Assembly: GCA_033675265.1 (NCBI GenBank)
Contig: JAUJYZ010000822.1
Location: forward strand, 1 to 64,000
DNA length: 64,000 bases
Source: Actinostola sp. cb2023
Taxonomy: Eukaryota; Cnidaria; Anthozoa; Actiniaria; Actinostolidae
Reading direction: 5' to 3'
Below are positions 25,401 to 39,500 of this stretch, in pieces (the first letter of the stretch is position 1; every line of letters begins with the position of its first letter). The translations under genes were made by a program, and so were the position numbers. The notes under the pieces are model-generated. The model made no database searches, had not been told where the DNA came from, and was given only the letters and a program-made list of their open reading frames with translations.

Positions 25401-28400
25401 AGGAAACTGTATGCACAAACATTTTGCATGCAGTGCTCAGTGTGACAACATCATGTGTGCATGGAATACGCAAATCAGCTGCGCTCTGAAGAAGTTTCAG
25501 TGTGGGTTTTTTTTCTGACAAGCTGCCGATTTTACGAGTCCACACAAAAGAATACCATAAATGCGATAGAAAATGCACTTGTCTCTCTTTATGGTGGAAC
25601 ATCTGAAGATAGATTAGATTCCTTGAGGTACACAAACTTCTGTCAGAATGTAACCTGAGTATCAGGCCCTACCTCTCTCCTTCCCGCGCCTCTTTATTAC
25701 CTTTTCCACCTTCTCTCCCCCCGAAAAGCCTGAAACTGAGAATGCGGTTAGTTTACTGCAGGCCCGTCATCCTTTTTACAGCAAAAAAAATCCTTCCCTG
25801 CATACATCATCAGTGGCAGCATACCACAACAAGAAGGTGAACTATCAGGTTCAGTAGTGGAAGGGTAATCAAGAACTAACATCAGTGTCCAGGGTGGGAA
25901 TGGTAACTGTCTAATGAAAATTAAGCTTCTTCCGATTAGAACTAACCCGCCACTAGCACCCAAGTCCAGGCTTTGGAGATGATCCGAGGTCAAATGCGAT
26001 TGCATGCAGAACTCTGAGATGTATATGTACTAGATTGTTCTCCTGCATGTGGAATGTGGCAGGGGTATAAAGTTACCTGAACTCGTTGGCGCCCGACTTG
26101 ATCGCTGAAGATGACATTCAATTGCGCGATATTTTAACTGAATAATCCATGAATGTGCAAGCTGAAGGCAGATGCCAATTTGCATGATTCGGCGTTCTAA
26201 TTTTGATATATGCTAACACTGAACTACCCCAAAGGAGTAGTATTTCAAATTTCGAATAAAACGACCAGAAACATGATTTCAAAAGCCAATTTGTGGTTAT
26301 TTATAAGAGTTTACCAGTTAATTCCCTACCCCTCCCCCCTAAAACTCCTGTTTCTTTTTACTCAAAAAGACCAATATCAAAGTTGTCAAACTAGTTTTAT
26401 CATTCTCAGACACTTGTATTCTGAAAAACTTCGAAAATCATTTCGAAAGAATATATTTTGTGGGATATTACATTTTTATAATGTGGGAACCCTGTGGTGT
26501 GGCATGAAAATATTTAATTCAAATTTTGGGATGTTTCTTCTATGGGATTTTGTGGGATTTTCAATATGTTACTTAGGTCACTCCTCTCTGTCATATGGAA
26601 GTAAAATTATTTCTGTTGCAATTTGTTTGACCTCAAACAACAGCTTGGCTGTTTTTTTCATGGTGCGGGAACCCTGTGGTAAAACATCAATATCTTTAAT
26701 TCCAATTTTCGAGATGTTCCACTGAAGGGATTTTTTGGGATTTTTAGTATGTTACTTAGGTCACCTCTCTTGATATCTTAACAGTGAAAAACATTCTATT
26801 GCAATTAGTTTGATCTGGACCCCAAAAAATCCGTAGATTGACTGGACTAACAGGAACAAGATGACAGTCAACTAGACTAACTAGACGTTATAAACTTGTA
26901 GCTAAAACAGACAAAAAAAGTTTACGCTATACGGTTGCTCGGTTGCAAATGGTAGTATTATGTTGTTGAATAAGTCGTTTTAAAAACCAATTTCGTATTA
27001 GTTCATGTTGATTTTAAAAATGGTTTTGATATGTATTTTTTTCTCTGGGTATAATATTTCGCGTGTTTAAAGTCCACAGCCTTTTTTCCCGCGAGGCTTT
27101 AATTTCGCGATTTTTTTTAAATCGTGAAAATCGCGAACTTAAAGCCTCGCGAAATTAAGTACGAATAAGGTAGTGTAGATTGTCTGTGAAGTCACACATG
27201 ACATTGATTCATTATCCAGGGCCAAGAGAAGGAGAGTCAAGTGTGTGATGTCCATGTGGAAAAGCTATACCAGGTACATTACACTTAGACAAGGAACAAA
27301 AATAATGATGCCAATTTATGAAGGTGTAATCATATTGTTTCGAATGCAATTTAGGATTAATTTGAATGAGTGTGCTTTTCAAATATCCCGAATTGCATAT
27401 ATAGCTTTGCACACACCAAAAACATATGGTAAAATTGTAATATTAAAATTGATGAAGGTTACAGCATAATTTATGTACATTGTACATACTATTCCTACAA
27501 CAGAAGTGTTATAATGTATTTATGTTACTGAAGCAAATGTCTATGCATTGTATCTGCAGTTCTCTGAAAACCCAGGAGAGATAATGGAACAGTTGATGGC
27601 ATATTATAAAGTACCTATAGATAAACAGGTAGGTGTAATATTTACTTTTGTATATCACCCTTTATGAAAATCATTTAGTTTGCCCATATAATGTATTTAC
27701 TTGTAAGTTTTATTGCAATAATTTATTTACAGTTTTCACATTATTTTACCGCGCCATGTTGCGAAGTTGGTTGTCAAATTCCGAAGTACGTTGCGAAGTT
27801 CGCAACTATGTTGCCAATTAGTCAATGAACTTGCAAAGTTCAAATCCTAGTTCCCAACTTGCTCCCGAACGAAGTTCAGAACTTCGATCCAACACGAGGT
27901 TTCAGTATGTTGACCATCCTCGGGAACCCAGGGGTATATTCTGTCGCTCGTTACTCGCTCCCAGAGAAATACCCCAGGGAACGAAGTCTGTTGGAACTTG
28001 TCCCGGAAGTCAAAATTCAAAATGGCGGCTGTCCTATTCAAACCAGAATATACTTGATACTGATTGGTTCCTATGTCGACCAATCAGAAACGAGAGTAAT
28101 TTTGACTTCCGGAACAAGTTCCAACAGACTTCATTCCCAGGGGTATTTCTCTGGGAGCGAGTAACGAGCGACAGAATATACCCCTGGGTTCCCGAGGATG
28201 TATGTTGACAGAACTCGAAAATTTGACATTTAGTACAATTAGGAATACATACTAATACTAAAAGCTGAAATAAGTTCTAAACGTGTAGTTTCCCATGCCA
28301 AAATGCTAAGAATAGACCTGTCAAACATTGACAATCCGATGTCAAGTGAAGCCGTCGCCGCCGGTTGAAACTAGAAATGAACAACCATCGAAATAGTTTA

Positions 28401-30529
28401 CGTTATACAGTTGATTGCAAATAGTAGTACAATTTTCGAGTTCTGTCAAAATTCTCAAACATCGTATTTGATCAAAGTTCTGGAAAGATCGTTTATAATT
28501 TTGTAAGATTCAAACAGATTGTAAAGAAGAATGAAAATCTTGGATTGTGGCACGCCGAGTTGAAAAATGGGTTTTCTTTTTCTTATGCCCACAAATCACC
28601 AACTGGGTACCAAGGCGCATGCCCTCTGTGCCGTTGAGGAAACCAAAGGCTCATTGCTGAAGCCCGTCATGTGAACACTTATAGAGCATCTTGTTTTTTC
28701 CATAGGTTGGGTTATTTTCAAGAGTCAGGTTAGCAAGACATTTTCCTGTGTATCAAGAAAGATTACAGTGTGTTCAAGCACGCCTGTGGGCCATCTCTGT
28801 TTTGGGTATGTCCCACTTGATTGACTTCTGTTGTATTACAATGTACCTTCCAATCCATATTTGGACAAGTGCTCATTTAATTCTATATAATAATAATAAT
28901 AATATGGTACATTGTTAGTGTACTCCAATGTCAGTCAAGATATCCAAAAATCACTTATGTATCAAGGCTTTGAAGAGGAAGTGGTGGAATTATTACAACT
29001 TGAAGACCCTGAACTATTGGTAAGAAATACCTATTGTACATGTATATCTGTTACAGTATGTGGTTCTAATTGTGAACACTTTTTGCACTTGATGATATTT
29101 CTCGTCGACATATGGTACGATTATCCTGATCATTTGCTATGAATTAGCTCTACACTTCAGCTAACATGTGATTAAGTTTTGTTGTATTTATTATTGAACT
29201 TTTCTAAATATATTTTATTCTATCATGTCCGTTGGTGGTTCTAATGGTGAACAGGTGTTTGTAATTGTGAACACTTTTGGCTTGCTTTTTAATGGCTTAA
29301 TACTGTGTATTATTCTCGATTTCTAGCCTTGCAATTCGATGTACAAGTTCCAAGTTGTCTTAAAACAATATATTTATGTTCGTGTTATTTCGATACGAAT
29401 GCTAGAAAAATGTTAAAACGAAGTGAAGTCAGACGGCAACGCTAAATTGCTGACGTGTTCGCATGTTCGTTGATGCATGCCGTCGTTCATCACGTTCGTG
29501 TAATTGCTAACAATGCAATGGCGCAAATTTGTATCACAAACGCGGACTTCTTATACATATTTCCTTCTCAATATTTGCTATTGCACCAGTGCGGATGTTA
29601 CTAATACAAGGAATGGGGAATGGGGAATGGGGAATGGGGAATGGGAGACTGGGGATGAGTGGTCAGCGGTAGTTGCCTTTAAAAGTGTCATGGCTGCTGT
29701 TACTGCTGTTACGAAGTCCTTGTGTGGAGTATATTTCGTGAGAAACATAAAAATATCGGTTAAAAGTTCATGTCCAACTAGAATACAATGCATATATTGT
29801 ATTATCTTCTATTAAATTGGGTTGTAGTTTTTTTATCGTTCCATTGGTTGGAGATCAATCACATACAAGATCAAGAGAAGAGGGATCGTGACGGTAAGTA
29901 TAACTTTCGGTATTTGGCTCTGTATTCAGCCAGTGACTATTCAGTATATAATTGAATTAAATTGAATTTAGTTACTTTTTAAAAGGAGTTATATTTGCAC
30001 CTATTAGACACAAAAGCCAATGACACTCACTTGGAAATATTAAACAAGTTTAAATAGTCTTCATACTGAATGTTAAGTTTTTCACTGAACTGTACAGTAA
30101 CTGTTATGTAAAGCTAGCACATAAGTGTGAGCCATGTATTACATTGTATATTTGAATTGCAAATTTAAAATTAAAAAAACTCAAGATTACATATAAAATT
30201 GGTATCAAAAATTAATTGCATTCCTATATAATCAACAACAAAAGCAAATAAAAATCATAAAATACATCTGTTTACATGCAAGTGCACAAGTGCCATTGTT
30301 AGTTACACAATGAATTGTTTTTTCTCACAAAAACGTTTTATTGTTTTGAGATTGTTTCAGTGATGTTAGGATATAACACTTTCATAATTAAATAAAAAGT
30401 AGCTTTTCCAAAATATTCAGCTGTGACTCAGAGGACTCCCATGTCAAAAGGGCAGGGATGCTCATACCTTTTACGAGACATTTTCAAAATGTCCTATGAG
30501 CATCCCCATCCTCTTATGTATGGAACTCC

Positions 30530-30562
<33 letters not shown>

Positions 30563-33500
30563 ACTGGGGTTATTTGCTACATGTAGAACACAATTTAAAA
30601 ACTGATATCATGTTGACTCGACAATGATAATGTGAGAAATCATCCAGACGTACAGTATAGACGTTGCACTATTCAGTATAACAAGTCATCCTGATGTTTG
30701 ATTACTGTAATTGTAGTTATATTTTATTCTAGTTCACATTACTCAGCATACAGATGCATTTTATGATTTTTATTTGATTTTGTTGTTGATTATATAGGAA
30801 TGCAATTAATTTTTGATACCAATTTTATATGTAATCTTGAGTTTTTTTTATTTTAAATTTGCAATTCAAATATACAATGTAATACAGTGCTCACACTTAT
30901 GTGCTAGCTTTACATAACTGTACAGTTCAGTGAAAAACTTAACATTCAGTATGAAGACTATTAATGTAAGCTTAAAGTGCCTATCACCCCTGTGAGATTC
31001 TTTCAAAAATCTATTCAATATAAGCTGAATAGTGGTGGGCTCAGTATTTTGTGATTTGAACCTTGCGTTTATGAGTTATAGAGGTTTGAAATCTCAATAT
31101 GCAAATTTGATGACGTCAACCCAGGAATTTGCCATAACTTATTTAGACTTTTTCAAGAAGAGCTTATTTTTTGAAATGGGGAAAAAGTTATAAAATCATT
31201 TATAAAGACTGTGAAAACATTCTGTAAGTTTTCAAATGTCAGTAATCAGCACAAGGGCGCTTTTGTATAATAAATGAAGTCTTAGTAGACGTCATCAAAT
31301 TTGCATATTGAGATTTCAAACCTCTATAACTCATAAACGCAAGGTTCAAATCACAAAATACTGAACCCACCAACTATTCAGCTTATATTGAATAGATTTT
31401 TAAAACAATGTCACAGGGGTGATAGGCACTTTAAGTTTTTAATAAGCTTAACTCTGAATAAACTTGTTTAATATTTCCAAGTGAGTGTCATTGGCTTTTG
31501 TGTCTAATAGGTGCAAATATAACTCCTTTTAAAAAGTAACTAAATTCAATTTAATTCAATTATATACTGAATAGTCACTGGCTGAATACAGAGCCAAATA
31601 CCGAAAGTTATACTTTCCGTCACGATCCCTCTTCTCTTGATCTTGTATGTGATTGATCTCCAACCAATGCAATGGAACGATAAAAAAACTACAACCCAAT
31701 TTAATAGAAGATAATACAATATATGCATATGTATTCTAGTTGGACATGAACTTTTAACCGATATTTTTATATTTCTCACGAAATATACTCCACACAAGGA
31801 CTTCGTAACAGCAGTAACAGCAGCCATGACACTTTTAAAGGCAACTACCGCTGACCACTCGTCCCCAGTCTCCCATTCCCCATTCCTCATTCCCCATTCC
31901 CCATTCCCCATTCCCCATTCCCCATTCCCCATTCCTTGTATTAGTAACATCCCACCAGTGCAGGTACATTAGTGGCAATTTTACTCTATATCTTAAGGAC
32001 TACATACATGTATGTTATGAAGTGCCAAGCTATGCGAGAGCATATGCGTGTTTACAATTAGATGCACATCGAAAAACATGCATAATTTTTCATTCCGATG
32101 CTGCTCGTTCATTTTCAACACTTTTCTAAATATTGTTTTGTAAAGAAAAGTGTTATTATTTACCTTTTAGCTCATATAAAAACAAACTCAAAACTTTGCG
32201 TTTTTAGAAAGAAAATATGCGAACTTTGCCACTGAGAATCTTAAAGGCGCGCTTAAAATTCGAATTTGTAAACAACAGTCGTCAGCTTACCTTGCCGTCA
32301 AAGTTGGAATTTTGCGCGGAATAAATGTCAGGAAGCCCAAAATAGCATTGAATGATTGAAAATAAATCAATATTTGCTCGGGTAAAATATTTTTTGTCGA
32401 TCTTAACTTTACGGTATAAAAATGGCACTTTTACTGAAAAGTGTTCACAATTAGAACTGTTCACAATTAGAACTACATACTGTAGGTGTCATATAAAAAA
32501 TCAGCGCCACCTACTTTTGTCAGTTCCATCTTCAGTTCCCTCAATATTGACATGATTATTTGAAGCTTTATAATTGCCATGGCCACCCACTCTGACCAGT
32601 AGGACCTACTTCGAATGAGTGTCTGATGTATGAATGAATGAATTACTTTATTTGAGCACAATAAATTATTAGTACATGTACTAATTTATGTATTTTCCTT
32701 GCAGGACATCAAAACTGCCGGCATCAGACTGTTGACATCAGTAATACACCTGCAGTTTAACCCAGGGGGAAGGTACGTGTCAAAACCTACTGTTTGTGCT
32801 TTATTTACCTACCCTGTGTGCTTACTTTATTTATTTACAATACAATAACTTTATTGTGTCTCCCAGGAAAGGGCTTTTCAATTTACATTGGGTTAAGAAC
32901 AAAGAAAGAAAATATTTCTAATACAAATAATGTCCTCAAAAATTATAAATATAAATGATATAATTGTTGTAGATTAAATACCATTGTGGACTGCGCTGGG
33001 ATGTCCTCCTATCATGGCTTTCTTCCAACTCTCATGAGAAATTGTATCCAGACCTTAACAGGTATATTTAACATCCAATGAAAGCATAAGGGATCTCTGA
33101 TCAATATCTAAATTCTCCTGTGTGTTGTTTGAATTGTGGAGGAGACTTAGGAATTTGATCACAAGTTCTTTATACTGTTCTAGCAGGGACTACTTCAATT
33201 ATTACAGTTGTAAATGAATAGAGTCGTTTTCATATGAAACCTACAGCACAGAGTTACGGTCACAGTACAGAATCGAAGACATCTAATCAACTGATCACAG
33301 CGTGCAAAATCATTGCTCAACCAATCAGAATGCTTGGATACAGCACAATCACGGGATGGTACCAAACGGCACGAACCATACTGTAACTATTTCCCTCTCA
33401 TATACGAAAACGACTCTACAAATGTATGTGCTGTCTTGTAGACTACGAATTACTTACTGCCTTTTTCTTTGATGTTGCAGATCCCTCCAAGACGCCATAC

Positions 33501-36500
33501 CCCATGTCATTCTCAACGGCTTTGTTTTCATTTGTTTATCATTTTGCTTGTTTTGAAGTTGGTGAGTTGGTTCTTCAATATTGTTCATTAATATAGAGAA
33601 TTACAAAGGATTTTTAAGATAGAGCTTTAACTCAATCAAAGTTTTATAGGACGTCGTTTTCTGTTTGTAGGCAATGATGCTCTAGTCTCTAGTGGTCTTG
33701 TGGAGTCATTACTGAGAGTGATTGAATATTCTGGTGATGATGAGCATTTGACAGTGAGTACAACTACAAATATATATAATATATAATATATTGTTTTGTA
33801 AACTAGTTGTGTAATAATTTATTGTAATAATAGCAATATTAATAAAGAGTTAGTACAAAAACCTACAAAAGTTGCCTACACTGATCTCGGCAACCTTTTC
33901 CTTTCTCTTCACCTGCATGCATTGTAGGTATCTCCGGTGCATATCTGTTATATTGTGCAACTGGTCGTTAAATCAATGCAACATAAAACCTGCCTGTTGT
34001 TCAGCATCGTTGGGTGTGGCCCACATCCAGGGCCGTCACCCTGGACATTCAGGCACACTCGAGACTGAGGGTTAATTAAGAATACTATGGAGTGTGCAGA
34101 TTTCGGCATCCATAGTACATGTAATCTGACTTATAGTATGTATGTGTTCATTGTAGTTTGTAACAAGAAGTGTTAGAATTATGGACTGGATAGGAAACAC
34201 CGATACATCAGGATATCAGAGTGGATTGAAAGCTGTCATTGATCGTCTTGAGGTAACATATGAAGGGCTCCCTGCAAGAATGGAGTAAGTGACTTGTGAT
34301 CAAAACCCAAATTCTCCTTTGAAATTCAAAGAATCACAAGGAGAATTTAGATTTTGATCAGAGATCACTTACGTGGTTCTTGCAGGAAGCCCTTCATATA
34401 TTTGAATGTGGTTACTAGTAAGCAAATTCTGCTGTAGTGAAGGCACCTACATCCCATCCCTCTGCTCGACAAGTTAATTACAGTGTGGACACTCGAAGCG
34501 TGAACACTTCGAGTTTTTTTCAAACTTTTTTTTTTCAAACTTTCAAATGGAGCATTGAGTTTAAATACACTTAGTGATCAAAATAAATCATTTTTCTGAT
34601 CAATTTGCTCAATCAATAATTTATCTTTGTGTGTAAGAAAAAACCTAAGTGTTCACGGTTAGAGTGTCCATACTGTAAATATTAGAATGTGAAGATATTC
34701 ATATTTATCTGTAGACGATGCACCACCATCCACCCCCTGGGAAACCAGTTTCGACTGAGGGAGGGAACCGAACACTATATACACAACACACAGATAAACA
34801 TTGTCTATATGGACAGTATACACATGTTCATGTACACCATGGACAGCTATAGGTCTCTAAACACTGGGAACCGAACACTATATACACAATGAACAGACAA
34901 ACATTGTCTATATGGACAGTATACACACCATGGACAGTTATAGGTCTCTAAACACTGGGAACCGAACACTATATACACAATGAACAGACAAACATTGTCT
35001 ATATGGACAGTATACACACCATGGACAGCTATAGGTCTCTAAACACTGGGAACCGAACACTATATACACAATGAACAGACAAACATTGTCTATATGGACA
35101 GTATACACATGTTCATGTACACCATGGACAGCTATAGGTCTCTCAACACTGGTCTCTCAAACCGAACACTATATACACAATGAACAGACAAACATTGTCT
35201 ATATGGACAGTATACACATGTTCATGTACACCATGGACAGCTATAGGTCTCTAAACACTGGGAACCGAACACTATATACACAATGAACAGACAAACATTG
35301 TCTAGATGGACAGTATACACACCATGGACAGCTATAGGTCTCTAAACACTGGGAACCGAACACTATATACACAATGAACAGACAAACATTGTCTATATGG
35401 ACATTATGCACATGTTCATGTACACCATGGACAGCTATAGGTCTCTAAACACTGGGAACCGAACACTATATACACAATGAACAGACAAACACTAGCTAGC
35501 TGTGTACAGTACATCCTAGAAGTATGTTAACATGCCCGCGCACGGGTTTTGCGTGGGCTCCGTTAACGGACCCCACGCATATGGACGGAGCCCGTCTTTG
35601 CTGTAAAATGGAGCCCGTCCGTACGTGTGGGCATTTCTTTTGTTATACAGTTATTGTTATTGAGCAATTGACCATGAATTTGATTCACAAAGAACAGCAG
35701 GATCCGTCCGTAAGCGCGGACCCCGGCCGTACGAGTGTGGATCGTATAAAACAACTCATCCAGCGATTCAAGAATGTTTTGGCTCTTTTTCGAAATCTGT
35801 TTTCTTACTTCACATTTGATGATACTATTTTAACTGTTTGAGGAAAGAAACGTTTTATCTACGAGAAGAATTATATTCGAAATGTTTAAAGTTGTGAATG
35901 ACTCGGAATGAATTCTCACCGGTTCAAACCGGTCACGATGTGTGAAATGAGACTAACGACGCCAACAGATGATTACGATCTCTTGCTTCTAGACTAGATG
36001 AAAAACTTATTTTACAAAAGCTTTTTAACAGTATTTGAATGCTATACATTAAAGTGAGAGGTTTCCTTGAAGACCTAAAAGCATGACAGCTGATGTGAAA
36101 AGCGTCGTGACAGCTCAGAGATCAAAATCATTTGTAATGCATACTGTATTTGTTGTCACTTTGCCGTTTTAGTGCTAGGAATGAAAAATAAGACCCTGTA
36201 AACTCTACATTTTCTACTTTTTCACTCTAAAACCATAGGAACATTTAATTATGAATCGAAACTTTCTATCTATCTATCTATCTATCGTTTAATATTGTGG
36301 TGCACTTCGAATGCGTTTTGAAGCACGACTCGTCACGCCACTTTGGGGAGACGTAAACAACAATCGTGTTTCACACCAATTTGAGAAACAAATAGCTTCA
36401 CCTTGAACCCAAATTACACTCACATGGACTAATCAGACTGTCTTATGAAGGCTGAATAATAGACTTGATTTGAAGTTACAATGTAAAAGCTCGTATTGAG

Positions 36501-39500
36501 TAAAGAAACTTCTGTCACATGGTTGTATTCGCTGTGTGTGGTCGGCGGGTCACACACACGATCGAGCGTTCAACTCAGCAGATCCAACCGAAAACAATGA
36601 ATACTTGAGGTACATGTATTTCATCAGAGATTCAACCAGAAATATTTATTAATTTGTCAATCGTTCACGTACATTGAAGTTTATAAATCACGATTGTCGG
36701 TGTAAACAACGAAACATTACCCTGAGTTGCGGATCGCTGGTTCGTTCGAACTCATCATACAATCTTCGTGTTGAACTACATCACACCTTCTAAACCTCTA
36801 GGGAATTCGTAGAAAGTTAATGAGCAGTTGTTCTGCGTGGGCCGGGGTTTATTGATCAGCACACGCGTATGGATGGAGCCCGTCCACATGGACGGAGCCC
36901 GTCCGTACGGAGTCGTCCGTGTGGACGGGCCCACGCGCAACACACACATGTTATGTTAACATACTTCTAGGCTGTACTGTACGTCGACAGTATACACATG
37001 TTCATGTACACCATGGACAGCTATAGGTCTCTAAACACTGGGAACCGAACACGGCACAAATGTTAAAATCATTACCTTTAATATTTTTATCTTTAGCATG
37101 AAGTGAAGATCTGCATACAGTATCATGGTGGAATCCTCACCCCAGACCTAGCACAGCCCTCTGGTAACCAAGACAACCCTGATATTATGGAAACCAATGA
37201 AAGTTCACCCTCACCCTCTCAGGACTCTACTAAAACCATCCCCATGGAAACAGAGCAGGCAGGACCTAGTGGTATTGAAGTGGATGCAAGTAAAATGGAA
37301 GTGGAAGAAAGTGGAGCATCGTCTCGTATAAGCCCCACCTCACTGCAGGTGACTCAGCAAAGATGCTTACCACAACGAGCAGCATTGATCAAAGCATTGT
37401 TGAGCTTCTACATGTACAGTGTAATACATGTACAGTGACAGTGTAATACAAAAGTGTAATACATGTACAGTGTAATAATGTACAGTGTACATGTACAGTG
37501 TAATATTCCTGACCCTGCTTTCTCTGAAACCATAAGAACTAGTAAGTAATACATGTAAGTGTAATACATGTACAGTGTAATACATGTACAGTGTAATACA
37601 TGTACAGTGTAATACATGTACAGTGTAATACATGTACAGTGTAATACATGTACAGTGTAATACATGTACAGTGTAATACAATAGGACGGCAAGAGGACAA
37701 CGACGGTGAAAGGCTACCATGACAGCATATCTTCTATCCACTTTAAGTTTTTGTTTATTATCCAGCAATGGCTTTCAACCATCATATCGAAAATTACGTC
37801 ATGCTCTACTTTTCATTGTCACCGTCCTCCCACCGTCCTCTTGTATAAGGCCCCTAATGTCTCTGATGGTGTTGTTGATGATGACAGCTCAGACTCGATT
37901 TATCCACTTTATCCAGTAGCCTTCCCTCACTTCGAACTCATACTGATAATGTAATGTTTGCAATGACAAGAGATTACGAGATTACTCCACATACAATTGT
38001 TTCCCATATTTTATTTCTCACAATTTTCTTTGCAACCTTTCTATTCAGTAATGGATGGTTCATTACCAACATCTCTCAAGTACATTATTAGTAATGTTGA
38101 ATATTATGGCCCAGTGCTCTTTCTTGGAGGTAAGTACATGACATTACTGACCAGAGAAACTATTTCACTCTTTAGTAATATATTCATAATTTAACACAAT
38201 GCAGATTAGAACGACACAATAGACAGTGAACTCAGCCATCACTTTGTTTGCTGTCAGCTTGTGCGGTAATACACAAATTGTGGCCCCTTCCCCTCATCCC
38301 TCACTATGGGGCTGCCATTGTTGGTTAGGTTGCCATGGTTACCTCCTTACATGATTTTGGTGGCTGTTCTATTGCAAATTGTGTCACCTACCCTCCATAC
38401 CATTGCCTATTGATAAGTTAATTACAAATAATAAATATTTGGTTGTATTTCAGCTATTGATACAGTGACGGTGTATGTGTTCCATGAACCTTCTCTACTC
38501 TCTTCGCTACAAGATAATGGATTAACTGGTGTTGTCATGAAGTCTCTGGTCCTTAAAGATGTAAGCGACAATCCCAGGCGTTTACCTTGTATAGTGACAA
38601 ATCTAATTTGTACTATTAATTGTACAATTTGCATTGAATGACTTGACATTTCTCTTCTAGATTCCTGCCATGAGAGAAGTACTGTCTTCATTACCCAGCG
38701 TATTAAGTGCTCTGTGTCTGAACACCAGAGGATTACAGGCATTTATGGCATGTCAGCCTTTTGATAAGCTATTCAGGGTCATGTTATCCCCAGAATATCT
38801 ACCTGCCATGAGAAGGAAGAAGGCAACTGAAGAACTAGGTAAATAAATAAATGTTTTGTTCAGTAGATCCATGGGATTCTTCTACTGGCACTCACACACT
38901 ACCACTACATTTGATATTTTATGCTAGGTAATTATTTCAGTGTAATTAATAATATAATAATAATAATGTGTATTTATATGTTGTTGTTATGTTACAATCT
39001 ATAGGAGAAACAGCATCCAACCTAGGGATTGCTATGGACGAACTAATGAGACACCAACCCACCCTTAAAACTGATGCCATGAAGGCTGTAGTAAAACTGT
39101 TAGAACAAGTGTGTGAACTAGGACAAGACCCTAAAAGCATTGGCTACAAGATAAATGAATCATCCAAGGATGGAGACTTACAAGATGCACAGGCGCAGGG
39201 AAATGTTCCCAATCTCCCATCACAAGCAAGCGAGGAACCGATGACAGATGATGAGTTTGACGACGACGATAGGTTTAGCTTTACAAGTGCTTCATCTAAA
39301 ACCTCACCTGAAGTCGAGAACAACAAAGATAAAGAACTAAGCAAGTAAGGAAATAATTACCATTCATAAACATGGAAATACTGTACATACATAGAAATCA
39401 AGGGAAAGTTGAAGTGCTATTAATTCCCCACAAGGAAAAAGGAAAGGAGAAAGAGAATTTAAAAACCCATGACCCTTGGAACTGATCACTGATGTTCTAC

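Larger units (their letters stand above)
23600..27168. mobile_element. Nested TIR complex in HUWE1 intron 7 (outer 'TTTCGCGA' element)
   Basis: Outer ends CCTTGTACTTAATTTC and GAAATTAAGTACGAATAAGG face each other, each followed inward by TTTCGCGA and CGAGGCTTTA motifs. A second element with long inverted arms sits inside. Together they account for nearly the whole intron. Confidence 0.7.
29054..32482. mobile_element. TA-flanked TIR element, 3,429 bp, with large internal palindrome
   Basis: CAGTATGTGGTTCTAATTGT on the left and the complement of CAGTATGTAGTTCTAATTGT on the right, TA on both sides (29052-29053, 32483-32484). The right TIR has an extra GTTCTAATTGTGAACA unit. Inside, arms 29580-30275 and 30745-31970 pair almost completely once the 465-bp insertion at 30971-31435 is removed. 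No transposase frame is recognisable. Confidence 0.8.

Noticed and set aside
23845..26725. 153- and 171-codon frames present in both arms of the long inverted repeat
   Set aside because: The arms are near-identical DNA, so the shared frame is not independent evidence; no domain is recognisable and the sequence is Phe/Ser/Leu-rich.
37367..37768. Minus-strand frames with repeated Tyr-Met-Tyr-Tyr-Thr-Val
   Set aside because: Translation of the 16-bp minisatellite antisense to HUWE1 exons 17 and 18.
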